A DNA stretch of 64,000 nt from Neomegalonema sp. (lineage in GTDB: Bacteria > Pseudomonadota > Alphaproteobacteria > Rhodobacterales > Rhodobacteraceae), in the NCBI RefSeq assembly GCF_028688855.1, contig NZ_JAQTXI010000006.1, positions 124,001-188,000 of the forward strand. The letters run 5' to 3'. A program made the position numbers and the translations under genes. The notes under the pieces are model-generated. The model worked only from the letters and a program-made list of their open reading frames with translations, was not told the DNA's origin and ran no database searches. Below, in pieces: positions 16,669-27,769 of this stretch (positions within the stretch are counted from its first letter, which is position 1; every line of letters starts with the position of its first letter).

Positions 16669-18690
16669 ATGCGCAGCGTTCAGATCACCCTCCCCGACGG
16701 CGCCATGCGGGAATACGAGGGAACGACGACCGCCGCGCAGGTGGCCGCCGACATCAGCCCCGGACTCGCCAAAGCCGCCATCGCGGCGCGGGTGGACGGC
16801 GTTCTGGCCGACCTCAGCCTGCCCATCGAGAAGGACGCGAAGGTCGAGATCCTCACCAACAAGCCGAAATCCGACCGGGACCGCGCCGACGCCCTGGAGC
16901 TGGTGCGCCATGACTACGCCCACATCATGGCCCGCGCCGTTCAGGAGCTCTGGCCGGACACGAAGGTCACCATCGGCCCGGTGATCGAGAACGGATTCTA
17001 CTACGACTTCGACCGCGCGGAGCCCTTCACCCCCGACGACCTCGCCGGGATCGAGAGGAAGATGCGCGAGATCATCCAGGCGAACGATCCCGTCCGCCGC
17101 GAAGTCTGGGACCGCGAGCGCGCCATCGCCCATTTCAAGGCGACGGACGAGCCCTACAAGGTCGAGCTGGTCGAGGCCATTCCGGAAGGCGAGAGCCTCC
17201 GCTTCTACTGGCACGGCCATTGGCAGGATCTCTGCCGCGGGCCGCATCTGGCGCGCACCGGACAGGTTCCCCTCGACGCCTTCCGCCTCGACCGCGTGGC
17301 GGGCGCCTACTGGCGCGGCGACAGCCGCAACAAGATGCTCCAGCGCATCTACGGCCTCGCCTTCCTGAGCAAGGCCGATCTCGACGCCTTCCTGCATCAG
17401 CGCGAGGAGGCCGAAAAGCGCGACCATCGCAAGATCGGCAAGGAGATGGACCTCTTCCACTTCCAGGAGGAGGCGCCGGGCATGGTCTTCTGGCATGCGA
17501 AGGGCTGGTCGATCTGGCGCTCGCTCGAAGCCTACATGCGCCGCCGCCTCGACGCCGCCGCCTATCAGGAGGTGCGCACCCCCCAGCTTGTCGACCGCAA
17601 GCTCTGGGAGGCCAGCGGCCATTGGGAGAAGTTCCGCAAGTCCATGTTCCTCGCCGAAGTCGAGGAGGTGGACGAGGAAGGCAAGAGCCTCGACGTGCGG
17701 CGCGTCAACGCGCTCAAGCCGATGAACTGCCCCTGCCACATCCAGATCTTCAACCAGGGCCTGAAGTCCTATCGCGACCTTCCGCTGCGCATGGCCGAAT
17801 TCGGCTCCTGCCATCGCTACGAGCCTTCGGGCTCGATGCATGGCGTGATGCGCGTGCGCGGCTTCACCCAGGACGACGCCCACATCTTCTGCGAAGAGCA
17901 TCAGATCCAGGAGGAGACGAAGGCCTTCATCGAGCTTCTGGCCTCGGTCTACAAGGATCTCGGCTTCGAGAATTTCCGCGTGAAGTTCTCGGACCGCCCC
18001 GATGTGCGCGCCGGAACCGACGCCACCTGGGATCGCGCCGAACACGCCCTCAAGGCCGCCACCGAGGCCGCCGGATGGGACTTCACGCTCAACAAGGGCG
18101 AGGGCGCCTTCTACGGCCCCAAGCTCGAATTCGTGCTGACCGACGCCATCGGCCGCGACTGGCAATGCGGCACGCTCCAGGTGGATTACGTCATGCCGGA
18201 GCGTCTGAACGCCGAATACGTCGGCGAAGACGGCCTGCGCCGTCGTCCGGTGATGCTCCATCGCGCGATCCTCGGCAGCTTCGAGCGCTTCCTCGGCATC
18301 CTGGTCGAGCAATACGCCGGACGCATGCCGCTCTGGCTGGCGCCGACCCAGGCGGTGGTCGCCACGGTGGTCTCCGACGCCGACGACTATGCGCAGGAGG
18401 TCGCCGGACTGCTCCGCCGGGCGGGCCTGCGCGTCGAGGCGGACGTCCGCAACGAGAAGATCAACTACAAGGTCCGCGAACATTCCGTGGGCCGCACGCC
18501 CCTGATTCTCGTCGTCGGGCGCAAGGAGGCCGCCGAACGCACCGTGGCCCTGCGCCGCCTCGGCTCCGAGAAGCAGGAGGTCCTGAGCCTCGACGAGGCC
18601 CTGGCCCTGATCGCGCGCGAAGCCCTCGCGCCGGATCTGGCCCGCCAGAGCCCCGCGCAGGCCGTCGCGACGCCCTCCGCTGTGGCCTGA
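16669..18690 (+). CDS. thrS: threonyl-tRNA synthetase
   Basis: 673 residues, class II synthetase. Domains in order: TGS (1-65), second additional domain with [16 protein letters not shown] and the editing-site region (70-240), catalytic core (about 275-540) with the zinc cysteine in [10 protein letters not shown] and [10 protein letters not shown], and the anticodon-binding domain (about 545-650). The ATG at 16669 is preceded by CTCCAAGGAC. The frame is open far upstream (to 15049) only because it shadows rsmE and ubiA. Confidence 0.97.
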   Translation: MRSVQITLPDGAMREYEGTTTAAQVAADISPGLAKAAIAARVDGVLADLSLPIEKDAKVEILTNKPKSDRDRADALELVRHDYAHIMARAVQELWPDTKVTIGPVIENGFYYDFDRAEPFTPDDLAGIERKMREIIQANDPVRREVWDRERAIAHFKATDEPYKVELVEAIPEGESLRFYWHGHWQDLCRGPHLARTGQVPLDAFRLDRVAGAYWRGDSRNKMLQRIYGLAFLSKADLDAFLHQREEAEKRDHRKIGKEMDLFHFQEEAPGMVFWHAKGWSIWRSLEAYMRRRLDAAAYQEVRTPQLVDRKLWEASGHWEKFRKSMFLAEVEEVDEEGKSLDVRRVNALKPMNCPCHIQIFNQGLKSYRDLPLRMAEFGSCHRYEPSGSMHGVMRVRGFTQDDAHIFCEEHQIQEETKAFIELLASVYKDLGFENFRVKFSDRPDVRAGTDATWDRAEHALKAATEAAGWDFTLNKGEGAFYGPKLEFVLTDAIGRDWQCGTLQVDYVMPERLNAEYVGEDGLRRRPVMLHRAILGSFERFLGILVEQYAGRMPLWLAPTQAVVATVVSDADDYAQEVAGLLRRAGLRVEADVRNEKINYKVREHSVGRTPLILVVGRKEAAERTVALRRLGSEKQEVLSLDEALALIAREALAPDLARQSPAQAVATPSAVA

Positions 18691-18719
18691 GGCCCCCGCA
18701 GGACGGTTTCCTGAGCCCC

Positions 18720-18750
18720 GCGCCCCTCCGCCGCTTGCGCGGAGGGGCGC
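18720..18750 (+). terminator. terminator after thrS
   Basis: A perfect 12-bp GC-rich stem (arms 18720-18731 and 18739-18750, 7-nt loop) 30 nt after the thrS stop, followed by a weak T-rich patch (CTTATATT). It separates thrS from infC. Confidence 0.6.
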
Positions 18751-18844
18751 ATGGACCTTATATTCCGCAAATCATTTCGCGCGAATCCGCCGGACCTTCT
18801 CCCCCTTGCGCGCGGAAGGCCGGCCAAGCCTATGGAGACGAAAC

Positions 18845-19384
18845 ATCCGCCGACCCGCTTCCCCCAACCAGCCGCCCCGCGAGACGGGACCCCGCATCAA
18901 CCGCCAGATCCGCGCCACCGAGATCCGCCTGATCGATCAGGACGGCGAAAATCGCGGCGTGATGTCTCCGCGCGACGCCCTGATTCTGGCCGAAGAGGCC
19001 GGACTGGACCTCGTGGAGATCTCGCCGGGCGTGGTTCCCCCGGTCTGCAAGATCCTCGACGTCGGCAAGTTCAAATACGAACAGCAGAAGAAGGCCGCCG
19101 AGGCCAAGAAGAATCAGAAGATCGTCGAAGTGAAGGAGGTCAAGCTCCGTCCGAACATCGACGACCATGATTACGAAGTGAAGATGCGCAGCATGGTCCG
19201 CTTCCTCGAGGAAGGCGACAAGGTGAAGGTCACCCTGCGCTTCCGCGGACGCGAGATGGCGCATCAGGGCCTCGGACAGCAGCTGCTCGACAAGGTCGCC
19301 ACCGAGCTGGAGACCCTCGGCAAGGTCGAGTCCATGCCCCGGCTCGAAGGCCGCCAGATGGTGATGATTGTCGGGCCCCGCTGA
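18845..19384 (+). CDS. infC: translation initiation factor IF-3 (ATC start)
   Basis: 179 residues. N-domain ([30 protein letters not shown]), lysine-rich linker ([14 protein letters not shown]) and C-domain ([23 protein letters not shown]). No ATG, GTG or TTG lies in frame at the place where family members begin. An ATC at 18845 gives [11 protein letters not shown], aligning with the usual start, and GGAG sits 7 nt upstream. IF-3 genes are known to use AUU/AUC starts for autoregulation, since IF-3 discriminates against such codons. The next in-frame ATG would cut into the N-domain; one further upstream (18806) has no site. Confidence 0.9.
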   Translation: MRRPASPNQPPRETGPRINRQIRATEIRLIDQDGENRGVMSPRDALILAEEAGLDLVEISPGVVPPVCKILDVGKFKYEQQKKAAEAKKNQKIVEVKEVKLRPNIDDHDYEVKMRSMVRFLEEGDKVKVTLRFRGREMAHQGLGQQLLDKVATELETLGKVESMPRLEGRQMVMIVGPR

Positions 19385-20297
19385 GCCGGATTCCGCCTCC
19401 ACCTCCTCGACGGGTCAAAGCCTCGGCCGCCGCCTCGAAGCGGCGGGGGCCCGGGCGGCGGAACGTCTCTCCGCCGCCTTGCCGCTCGACGCGGCTTCGG
19501 GAGGGGCGGGGCGCATCGCCGCCCTTCTCGGCCCGATCCTGCCCTTCGACAAGCGGGCGCGCCGCAATCTCGATCATGTCTGGCCTCAGGCCGGGCCCGG
19601 GAGCCGGCGGGAGTGGCGGCGCGGCGTCTATGACAATTTCGCCCGCAGCATCGTCGAATATCCCCATCTGGCGCGCATCGCCGCGGATCCCGACCGCCTG
19701 ACCATCGAAGGCGCGGAGCATCTCCTTGCGGCGAAGGCCGCCGGACGGGGCGCGATTCTCGCCACGGCCCATTTCGGGCAATGGGAGGCGGTGCGTCTGG
19801 CGGCGCGGCGGCTCGGCTGGGAGACGGGGCTGATCTACCGGCGCTTCAACAATCCCCTCGTGGACGCCCAGGCGCTGCGTCTGGCCCGCACGGGCGGCGA
19901 GCCGGTGGTGACGCGCGGCGCCTCGGGGCTGCTGCGCTTCGTGCGCCACCTCAAGCGCGGAGGCGCCATGGCCATCCTGGCGGATCACCGCATGGACGGA
20001 ATCCGGGCGCCCTTTCTGGGGCGCGAGGCTTCGTCATCCACCGCGGCGGCGGAGATCGCGCTCTCGACGGGGGCGGCGCTGATCCCCGCGCGGGGCGAGA
20101 GGCTCGGAGGGGCGCGCTTCCGGGCGGTCTTCGAGCCGCCGATCCTGCCGCCCCCGATCCTTCCGCAGGAGGGGGGCGCGACGCCGCAGGAGGCCGCGGA
20201 GGCCATGACGCTCGCCCTGAACGCGCGTTATGAAGCCTGGATCCAATCGGCGCCGGGACAATGGTTCTGGCTGCATCGGCGCTGGGGGCGACTGTGA
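19368..20297 (+). CDS. LpxL/HtrB-type lauroyl acyltransferase
   Basis: 309-residue lysophospholipid/lipid A acyltransferase-type protein. The HX4E catalytic motif is HFGQWE near residue 135, with ADHRMDG and the C-terminal WFWLHRRW typical of lipid A secondary acyltransferases. The likely start is a TTG at 19368, 17 bp inside infC; no better start lies downstream before the conserved region. It probably acylates the lipid A precursor at the inner membrane, but the precise acyl chain is unknown. Coupled with infC and with the YqgE gene. Confidence 0.8.
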   Translation: MSGPAEPDSASTSSTGQSLGRRLEAAGARAAERLSAALPLDAASGGAGRIAALLGPILPFDKRARRNLDHVWPQAGPGSRREWRRGVYDNFARSIVEYPHLARIAADPDRLTIEGAEHLLAAKAAGRGAILATAHFGQWEAVRLAARRLGWETGLIYRRFNNPLVDAQALRLARTGGEPVVTRGASGLLRFVRHLKRGGAMAILADHRMDGIRAPFLGREASSSTAAAEIALSTGAALIPARGERLGGARFRAVFEPPILPPPILPQEGGATPQEAAEAMTLALNARYEAWIQSAPGQWFWLHRRWGRL

Positions 20298-20341
20298 AGG
20301 ACGACGAAGACGCCGACGACCGGACAGAGGGAAAGCGCGAG

Positions 20342-20926
20342 ATGATCTTGCAGGAATCCTTCGCCGAGGGCCTGAAGGGGCGTTTCCTGATCGCCGATCC
20401 CTCCATCGGCGATCCGGAGTTCGCCCGCACGCTGATCCTCGTGACGGCGCACGGGCCTCAGGGGGCGATGGGCTTCATCGTCAACCGCCCCGCCGAGCGC
20501 CCCCGCTTCGCCGAGGTGCGGCGCGAACTCGGACTCGGCCGACGCGGGCCGACGCCCGATCCTCTGGTGATGTCGGGGGGGCCGGTGGAGGAGACGCGCG
20601 GCTTCCTCATCCACAGCGAGGATTACGACGCCCCGCAGGACTCCAGCGAGAACGTCGGGCCTGGCCTGCGCGTGACCTCCGCCATGGAGGCGCTGCGGGC
20701 GGTGGCGGCGGGATCGGGGCCGCGTCGGGCGCTCTTCGTGCTCGGCTACGCCGGATGGGCTCCGCGCCAGCTGGAGCGCGAGCTTCAGCGCAACGACTGG
20801 CTGGTGGGCCCGGCGGCGGCCGATCCGGAGCTCGTCTTCGCGACGCCTCCCGCCGAACGCTGGACGCGGGCGCTGGAGAGCCTCGGCGTCGCGCCGGATC
20901 GCCTGATGGGCGGCGGAACCGGCTGA
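20342..20926 (+). CDS. YqgE/AlgH family protein (UPF0301)
   Basis: 194 residues with the YqgE/AlgH pattern: GRFLIADPSIGDPEFARTLI, HGPQGAMGFIVNRP, VMSGGPVEETRGFLIHS and ALFVLGYAGWAPRQLE. The biochemical role of the family is unsettled. I chose the ATG at 20342 (GAGGGA upstream); a GTG at 20294 that overlaps the preceding stop would add 16 mostly acidic residues and cannot be excluded. Confidence 0.88.
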   Translation: MILQESFAEGLKGRFLIADPSIGDPEFARTLILVTAHGPQGAMGFIVNRPAERPRFAEVRRELGLGRRGPTPDPLVMSGGPVEETRGFLIHSEDYDAPQDSSENVGPGLRVTSAMEALRAVAAGSGPRRALFVLGYAGWAPRQLERELQRNDWLVGPAAADPELVFATPPAERWTRALESLGVAPDRLMGGGTG

Positions 20927-21021
20927 ACCTGCGCGGGCGGAGAGGGCGGGGGCTTGACCGCCGCTCCGGGATGGGGGAAGGCTCCGGCGCCGGACCCCCG
21001 CCTTTCCGCCCAGGAGCCTCC

Positions 21022-22029
21022 ATGACCCTCCCGAAGCCTTACGCTCCGCTGATCCTCTCCGCCGAGGCCGTGGCGGCGGAGACGCGCAGCCTGCGCGATC
21101 TGCTGCGCTGGGCGGTGGGGCGCTTCAACGCCGCCGGGCTCTTCCACGGCCACGGCGTCGACACGGCCTGGGACGAGGCGGTCTTCCTCATGCTGGAGGC
21201 TCTGGCCCTGCCGGTGGACCAGCTGGAGCCCTATCTCGACGCCCGCCTGACCGAAGCCGAACGGCGGCGTCTGGCGGCCCTCGTCGAGGCGCGCATCGAG
21301 ACCCGCAAGCCCTCGGTCTATCTGGTGAACAAGACCTATCTCCAGGGCGTGCCCTTCTACGTGGACGAGCGCGTCATCGTCCCGAGGAGCTACATCTCCG
21401 AGATCCTCTTCTCGGGCGTGGAGGGGCTCTGGCCCGATCCCTCCGGAGTGGCTTCGGTGCTGGATCTCTGCGCGGGTTCGGGCTGTCTGGCGGTTCTGGC
21501 GGCGCAGGTCTTCCCTCTGGCCGAGATCCACGCCGTGGAGCTTTCGCCCGAAGCCGCCGAGGTCGCGCGGATCAACATCGCCGACCATGGCCTCGAGGAT
21601 CGCGTCACGCTGCATGTGGGCGACCTCTTCGCGCCTCTGGAGGGGCGGCGCTTCGATCTGATCCTGACCAACCCGCCCTATGTGGACGCCGAAGGCATGG
21701 GCTGGCTCTCGCCCGAGCATCGCCACGAGCCCGAGATGGCCCTCGCGGCGGGCGAGGACGGGATGTCGGTGGTGCGGCGCATCCTCGCCGGGGGCCTGGA
21801 GCATCTGACGCCGCAAGGGGGGATGCTCGCCGAGGTGGGGCGTCTGCGGCCCGCCGTCGAGGCCGAGGCGCCCGAGCTGCCCCTCCTCTGGATCGACACC
21901 GAACAGAGCCGCGGCGAAACCTTCTGGATCACCGCGGAAACATGGGCCGCGGCTTCCCCGGAGGCGTCGGGGCGCAAAGCGGCGGCGGCGGGAAAGCCGC
22001 GCCGGACCCGCAAGCCGCCCATGACCTGA
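21022..22029 (+). CDS. prmB: ribosomal protein L3 N5-glutamine methyltransferase
   Basis: 335 residues. N-terminal helical domain, SAM motif I LDLCAGSGCLAVLAA near residue 150, and the glutamine-binding NPPY (LTNPPYVD) near residue 217, followed by EHRHEPEMALAAGEDG, which favours PrmB over PrmC. The ATG at 21022 follows CAGGAGCC. The last ~35 residues (Ala/Lys/Arg-rich) overlap the 3' end of the convergent M16 peptidase gene by 101 bp, so this tail is probably not conserved. Confidence 0.92.
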   Translation: MTLPKPYAPLILSAEAVAAETRSLRDLLRWAVGRFNAAGLFHGHGVDTAWDEAVFLMLEALALPVDQLEPYLDARLTEAERRRLAALVEARIETRKPSVYLVNKTYLQGVPFYVDERVIVPRSYISEILFSGVEGLWPDPSGVASVLDLCAGSGCLAVLAAQVFPLAEIHAVELSPEAAEVARINIADHGLEDRVTLHVGDLFAPLEGRRFDLILTNPPYVDAEGMGWLSPEHRHEPEMALAAGEDGMSVVRRILAGGLEHLTPQGGMLAEVGRLRPAVEAEAPELPLLWIDTEQSRGETFWITAETWAAASPEASGRKAAAAGKPRRTRKPPMT

Positions 22030-24835
22030 GCGGGCCGGGAGGATCGGCCTCGTCGCCCTGGCCCGAGGGCCAGCCGCCGATGGAGGCCGTCCCCATCGTC
22101 TCGGCGACGGAGCGGAAGGGAATCCCGCGCGCGGCGAGTTCGTCCTCCAGGCGCGCCGACTCGCCCGCCAGAGCGTAGACGCCGCGCTCGGCCGCCTCCG
22201 CGATGAGGGCGCCCGCCGCCCGGACCTCCGCGAGGGTGGTCTCGCGGATCTCGGTCGAGCGCAGCGCCCGCGCCGCGAGGTCGCGTCCGTCCATGGCCTC
22301 CCAGACCGCCGCGCCGAAGAGTCCGCGCGTGGTCTCCAGGGCGTCGAGGTCCTCGCGCAGCCGCCCGAGCCGCGCCGCGTTCAGCTCCCGGGGCGTGACG
22401 GGATCCGTCCGCAGCGAGCCGAGGATGCGCCAGGTCTCCTCCAGGGCTTCGGCGGCGTTCTCGGCGTTGAAGGAGCTGTCCAGCCAGATCACGCCCTGTT
22501 TCAGCCCCCGGTCGATCAGACCCCCCGAGGCGCTGTAGGTGAATCCCTTCTCCTCGCGCAGCACCCGGTTGAGGCGGCTCACGAAGCCGCCGCCGAGCGC
22601 CCGCGCCGCCGTCTCCAGAGCCGCCGTCGGCGGCGCCAGCTCCGGCCCGCCGATGCGGGCGGTGAAGGCCGCCTGCGCCGCGCCCTGGGAATCGGCCAGA
22701 CCCACGAAGCGCTCCGGAGGCGGCGCGCCGGGATTCTCCTCCGGACGGCGGGGCGCCGCGCCGCGCCAGGCGCCGAAGGCCTGGACCATCAGCCTTTCCG
22801 CCTCTCCGGAGGACAGGTCGGCCACCAGCACGGCTTGCGCGCCGTCGGGACGGAAGATGCGCCGGTGCAGCGCGAGCGCCTCCTCCAGGGTCAGGCCGGT
22901 GAGGCTCTCCGGAGTCTCCGAGCGGCCCGCGCGCGTCTCCAGCCCGTAGAAGTCGGCCTTGACGACCTCGGCGGCCAGAGAAGGCGCGTAGGAGCGGGCG
23001 TAGCTCGCCGCCAGACGCCGCCGCGCCAGCGTGGTCTCCCAGAGCGCCTGGTCGGGCTCGGGCGCGAGCAGGGCCCGGGCGAAATCCTGGAGGGCGCGCT
23101 CGAACTCCTGACGCGGCGCCGTGAGCAGCGCCGCGACATGGGTCGCCGAGACGTTGGCCGAGGCCGCTCCGCCCATGTAGGCCAGACGCCGCGCCGTCAC
23201 GGGATTGCGGCCGATCATCTCGGCCATGGTCGCGACCAGGCCTTCATGTCCGGGAGGGTCGAGGGCCTCGCCGCCGGGCGCCACCAGAGCCAGATAGGCC
23301 AGGGCCGCGTCGGGGCGGTGGAAATGGAGCAGACGCAGCCCGTTGGGCAGGGTCAGCAGGGCGGGTTCGGGAAAGGTCGGGGCTTCGGGCGCGGGCGGAG
23401 GGGGCGGAATGGGCGTCGCCGTCCGGGGGCGCACGGGCGGCGGCAGGAGCGCCCTCGGGCCGGTCGGGCCGAGCAGCGCCTGAGGCAGGCCGCCGCGCGG
23501 GCCGGGATGGATGATCCCCACCGAAGCCTCCTCGAGCCGCGCCACGGCCCTGAGGGCGGCGTCGGCTCTGGGGGCGTCGACCTGCGAGAGCCTCCGGGCC
23601 GCCATGGCCCGCAGGCTCGCCGAACCGAGGTTCAGATGGGCGTCCACCGCGTAGCGGGCGCGCTGGGCGAGGCGCTCCTCGGCCTCGACGAGCTCGGTGG
23701 CCAGCCTGCGGGCGGCGGCGCGCACCTCCAGGCGGGGCAGGCCCCCGGCGAGGATCTCGGCGAGGGCCTGGCGGGTCTCGGCCTCCAGAGTCTCGGCGTC
23801 GACGCCCTCGGCGGCGGTGGCGACCACCGCGAAGCGTCCGCCGAGGCGCAGGGGCGTCCAGAGCGCGGCGACCTGCGTCGCGGCGCGCCGCTCCAGCACC
23901 AGCTTGCGGCGCAGGACGCCCATGGAATCGTCGGTCAGCGCCACGGCGGCCACGCGCAAGGCCTCGTCGCCTTCCGAGCCGACCGGCGGGCCGGTCCATT
24001 CGAGGAAGAGCGTGACGGCGGGCAGGGCGTCCTCGAAGGTCAGCCGGGCGCGGCTGGCGGGAAAGGGCGCCGGAGGCGCGACCGGCGGCGGCGGCGTGGA
24101 CCAGGGCAGGGCGCCGAAGCTCTCCTCGACGAGGCGGCGGGCCTCCTGCGGCTCGAAGTCCCCCGCCAGCGCGAGCGTGGCGTTGGAGGGGCGGTAATAG
24201 AGGTCGAAGAAGCGCCGGGCGTCCTCCAGGGTGGCGGCCTCCAGATCGGCCAGAGCCCCGATCACCGGGCGCCGGTAGGGATGGTCCTCGGGATAGAGCG
24301 CCGAGGCCAGGGCCTCCTGAGGGCCGAAGCCGGGGGCGTCGGCGACGTTCTGGCGCATCTCGTTGAGCACGACCTCGCGCTGGAGGTCGAGGTCCGCCTG
24401 ATCCAGCGAAGGCCCGAGATTGGCCATGCGGTCGGCCTCCAGCGCGAGCATCAGCGGCAGGGCGACGCTCGGGCCCTCCATCTGGTAGCGCACGCCGTCC
24501 TCGCTGGTGAAGGCGTTGGCCACCACGCCCGCCGCCGCGAGGGGCGCGTCGAAATCGGGGGCCGCGGGAGTGCCCATGAACATCAGATGCTCGAAGAGAT
24601 GCGAGAAGCCGCTGAGCCCCGAAGGCTCGCGGGCCGAGCCCACGTCGTAACGGAGCTCCATGGCCACCTTGGGCGTGCGCGGATCGGGGAGCAGAATCAC
24701 CTGGAGGCCGTTGGCGAGCCGGTATTCCTCCAGACGGCCGGGCGGCGGAGCCGCGAAGGGCGCCTCCGAGGCCTCCGCCGCAAGGGGGGTCAGGAGCGCG
24801 AAGAGAACCGCCAGCGCAAGGCGAAGCTGCATCAT
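21929..24835 (-). CDS. two-domain M16 (insulinase-type) zinc metallopeptidase
   Basis: 968 residues: signal peptide (MMQLRLALAVLFALL, cleavage near residue 23), an active M16 half with zinc motif HLFEH at 79-83 and downstream EVVLNEM ligand near residue 155, a Pro-rich linker near 500, and a second M16 half without HxxEH (with FVSRLNRVLREEKGFTYSASG near 790). This pairs an active and an inactive half in one chain, as in PqqL-like proteases. Predicted periplasmic. The ATG at 24835 follows GGAGAG. The last ~40 residues are Pro/Gly-rich and overlap prmB. Confidence 0.9.
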   Translation of the reverse strand: MMQLRLALAVLFALLTPLAAEASEAPFAAPPPGRLEEYRLANGLQVILLPDPRTPKVAMELRYDVGSAREPSGLSGFSHLFEHLMFMGTPAAPDFDAPLAAAGVVANAFTSEDGVRYQMEGPSVALPLMLALEADRMANLGPSLDQADLDLQREVVLNEMRQNVADAPGFGPQEALASALYPEDHPYRRPVIGALADLEAATLEDARRFFDLYYRPSNATLALAGDFEPQEARRLVEESFGALPWSTPPPPVAPPAPFPASRARLTFEDALPAVTLFLEWTGPPVGSEGDEALRVAAVALTDDSMGVLRRKLVLERRAATQVAALWTPLRLGGRFAVVATAAEGVDAETLEAETRQALAEILAGGLPRLEVRAAARRLATELVEAEERLAQRARYAVDAHLNLGSASLRAMAARRLSQVDAPRADAALRAVARLEEASVGIIHPGPRGGLPQALLGPTGPRALLPPPVRPRTATPIPPPPPAPEAPTFPEPALLTLPNGLRLLHFHRPDAALAYLALVAPGGEALDPPGHEGLVATMAEMIGRNPVTARRLAYMGGAASANVSATHVAALLTAPRQEFERALQDFARALLAPEPDQALWETTLARRRLAASYARSYAPSLAAEVVKADFYGLETRAGRSETPESLTGLTLEEALALHRRIFRPDGAQAVLVADLSSGEAERLMVQAFGAWRGAAPRRPEENPGAPPPERFVGLADSQGAAQAAFTARIGGPELAPPTAALETAARALGGGFVSRLNRVLREEKGFTYSASGGLIDRGLKQGVIWLDSSFNAENAAEALEETWRILGSLRTDPVTPRELNAARLGRLREDLDALETTRGLFGAAVWEAMDGRDLAARALRSTEIRETTLAEVRAAGALIAEAAERGVYALAGESARLEDELAARGIPFRSVAETMGTASIGGWPSGQGDEADPPGPLRSWAACGSGAAFPPPPLCAPTPPGKPRPMFPR

Positions 24836-24915
24836 GGGCGCTCTCCGGTCCGGAGCTCTCCGATCAGGGATCCCGGATCGCAAGATCTTATCAAAAGCGG
24901 GGTCGCTCTCGGTCA

Positions 24916-24944
24916 AATGTATCTTATTGATACAGTGACTGCAA
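24916..24944 (-). promoter_or_regulatory. candidate promoter and operator for the M16 gene
   Basis: On the minus strand a -35 TTGCAG (24944-24939) and -10 TACATT (24921-24916) are 17 bp apart, about 75 nt before the start codon. A perfect inverted repeat TGTATC-N5-GATACA (24918-24934) overlaps the -10 and spacer and could be an operator. This is an AT-rich patch in GC-rich DNA. Prediction only. Confidence 0.35.
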
Positions 24945-25003
24945 ACAATCTCCTTGTAACGTGAAAGCCTGTTTCATTCGGGAATGGAAAATCGTGGCTT
25001 CTC

Positions 25004-25020
25004 AAACCCTCGGGTTTTTT
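25004..25020 (+). terminator. small terminator-like hairpin upstream of guaB
   Basis: AAACC-CTCG-GGTTT followed by three more T (six T in total). The stem is short. It lies 97 nt before the guaB start, so it could be an attenuator in the guaB leader or simply chance. Confidence 0.3.
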
Positions 25021-25077
25021 CATCCTGCGTAAGGCGGACCAATCGCCGCAGGGCTTTCCTCCGGCGCCGCAGCATGA

Positions 25078-26574
<1,497 letters not shown>

Positions 26575-26674
26575 CGCGCTCTTCTCCTTCCCGGTCCCGA
26601 CGTCCGTTAAGTTCTGGCGTCGGGGGCGGGGATGATCTAACGTTTGCGGCGCAACAAGGGAGAGGGACCTCCTT

Positions 26675-27115
26675 TTGACGGCTTGCTGGCTGATCAAATC
26701 CGAGCCGGAGACCTGGTCATGGGCCGAGCAGGTCGCGCGCGGCGCGTCCGGCGAGCCCTGGACGGGGGTGCGCAATCATTCGGCCAAACTGAATCTTGCG
26801 GCCATGCGGCCGGGAGACCTCGCCTTCTTCTATCACTCCGTGAGCGAGAAGCGGATCATGGGCGTCGTGCGCGTGATCCGCGCGGCCTATCCCGACCCGA
26901 CCGCCGAACCCGGCGCGCCCTGGGTCTGCGTGGACGTGGCCGCCCTCGTCGAGGCGCCCCGCCCGCTGACCCTGGCCGAGATCAAGGCCGATCCGCGCCT
27001 CGCGCAGACGGCTCTGGTCAAGCTGACGCGGCTTTCGGTTCAGCCCGTGAGGCCGGAGGAATGGCGGATCATCTGCGAAGCGCTCGGGCTGGACCCGGAA
27101 AGGTTGGAATCATGA
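26675..27115 (+). CDS. EVE-domain protein
   Basis: 146 residues with the EVE (PUA-like) fold pattern: WLIKSEPETWSW at the start, WTGVRNHSAKLNLAAMRPGDLAFFYHS near residue 30, and GVVRVIRAAYPD. EVE domains read modified bases in nucleic acids in several systems; in most bacteria the standalone protein has no proven role. The start appears to be TTG at 26675, with GAGAGGG upstream; no ATG lies in front of the conserved N-terminus. The stop overlaps the carbonic anhydrase ATG (ATGA). Confidence 0.88.
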   Translation: MTACWLIKSEPETWSWAEQVARGASGEPWTGVRNHSAKLNLAAMRPGDLAFFYHSVSEKRIMGVVRVIRAAYPDPTAEPGAPWVCVDVAALVEAPRPLTLAEIKADPRLAQTALVKLTRLSVQPVRPEEWRIICEALGLDPERLES

Positions 27116-27765
27116 CGTCTGCGGTCGGAACTCCTCTGCCGAGCTATCTCGTCGAGCGCTATCGGGGCTGGAAGGCCAACCGCTTCGAGGAAAGCCGGGC
27201 CTGGTTCGCGCGGCTGGTCGAGGAGGGGCAGAAGCCCCGCACCATGGTGATCGGCTGCTGCGACAGCCGCGTCGAGCCGAGCGCGCTCTTCGGCGCCGAG
27301 CCGGGCGAGCTCTTCATCATGCGCAACATCGCCAATCTGGTGCCGCCCTACGCTCCGGACGCCCAGCAGCACGGCTCTTCGGCGGGCATCGAATACGCCG
27401 TGAAGTCGCTGAAGGTGACCGACATCGTCATCATGGGCCACAGCCATTGCGGCGGCGTGGCGGCCTTCCACGACATCCAGCGCAACGAGATCACCGACAC
27501 CACCGACTTCATCGGCCGCTGGCTGGACACCCTCGCGCCCGCCTTCGCGCGGGTCAACGAGCGGGAATGGCCGGATCGCGAATCGCGCATCCAGGAGCTG
27601 GGGCGTCAGGGGGTGGTGCAGTCGCTCCTGAGCCTCATGACCTTCCCCTACGTGGCCAAGGCCGTCGAGGAGGGCAAGCTGAGGCTCCATGGCGTCTGGT
27701 TCGACATCTCCGACGGCGGGCTGCATGAATATGATCCCGCGCTCGGCGCCTTCCGGCGGGTCTGA
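27112..27765 (+). CDS. beta-class carbonic anhydrase
   Basis: 217 residues; interconverts CO2 and bicarbonate. Zinc ligands and catalytic dyad are visible: Cys49-x-Asp51-Ser-Arg53 (CCDSR) and the HSHCGG pair near residue 108, plus the conserved RNIANLVPPY. Start ATG at 27112 inside the EVE stop. The next gene starts 4 nt after its stop. Confidence 0.95.
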   Translation: MTSAVGTPLPSYLVERYRGWKANRFEESRAWFARLVEEGQKPRTMVIGCCDSRVEPSALFGAEPGELFIMRNIANLVPPYAPDAQQHGSSAGIEYAVKSLKVTDIVIMGHSHCGGVAAFHDIQRNEITDTTDFIGRWLDTLAPAFARVNEREWPDRESRIQELGRQGVVQSLLSLMTFPYVAKAVEEGKLRLHGVWFDISDGGLHEYDPALGAFRRV

Positions 27766-27769
27766 GCGG

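Noticed and set aside
16639-18483. A 614-codon open frame antisense to thrS
   Set aside because: Compositional shadow of thrS; no domain.
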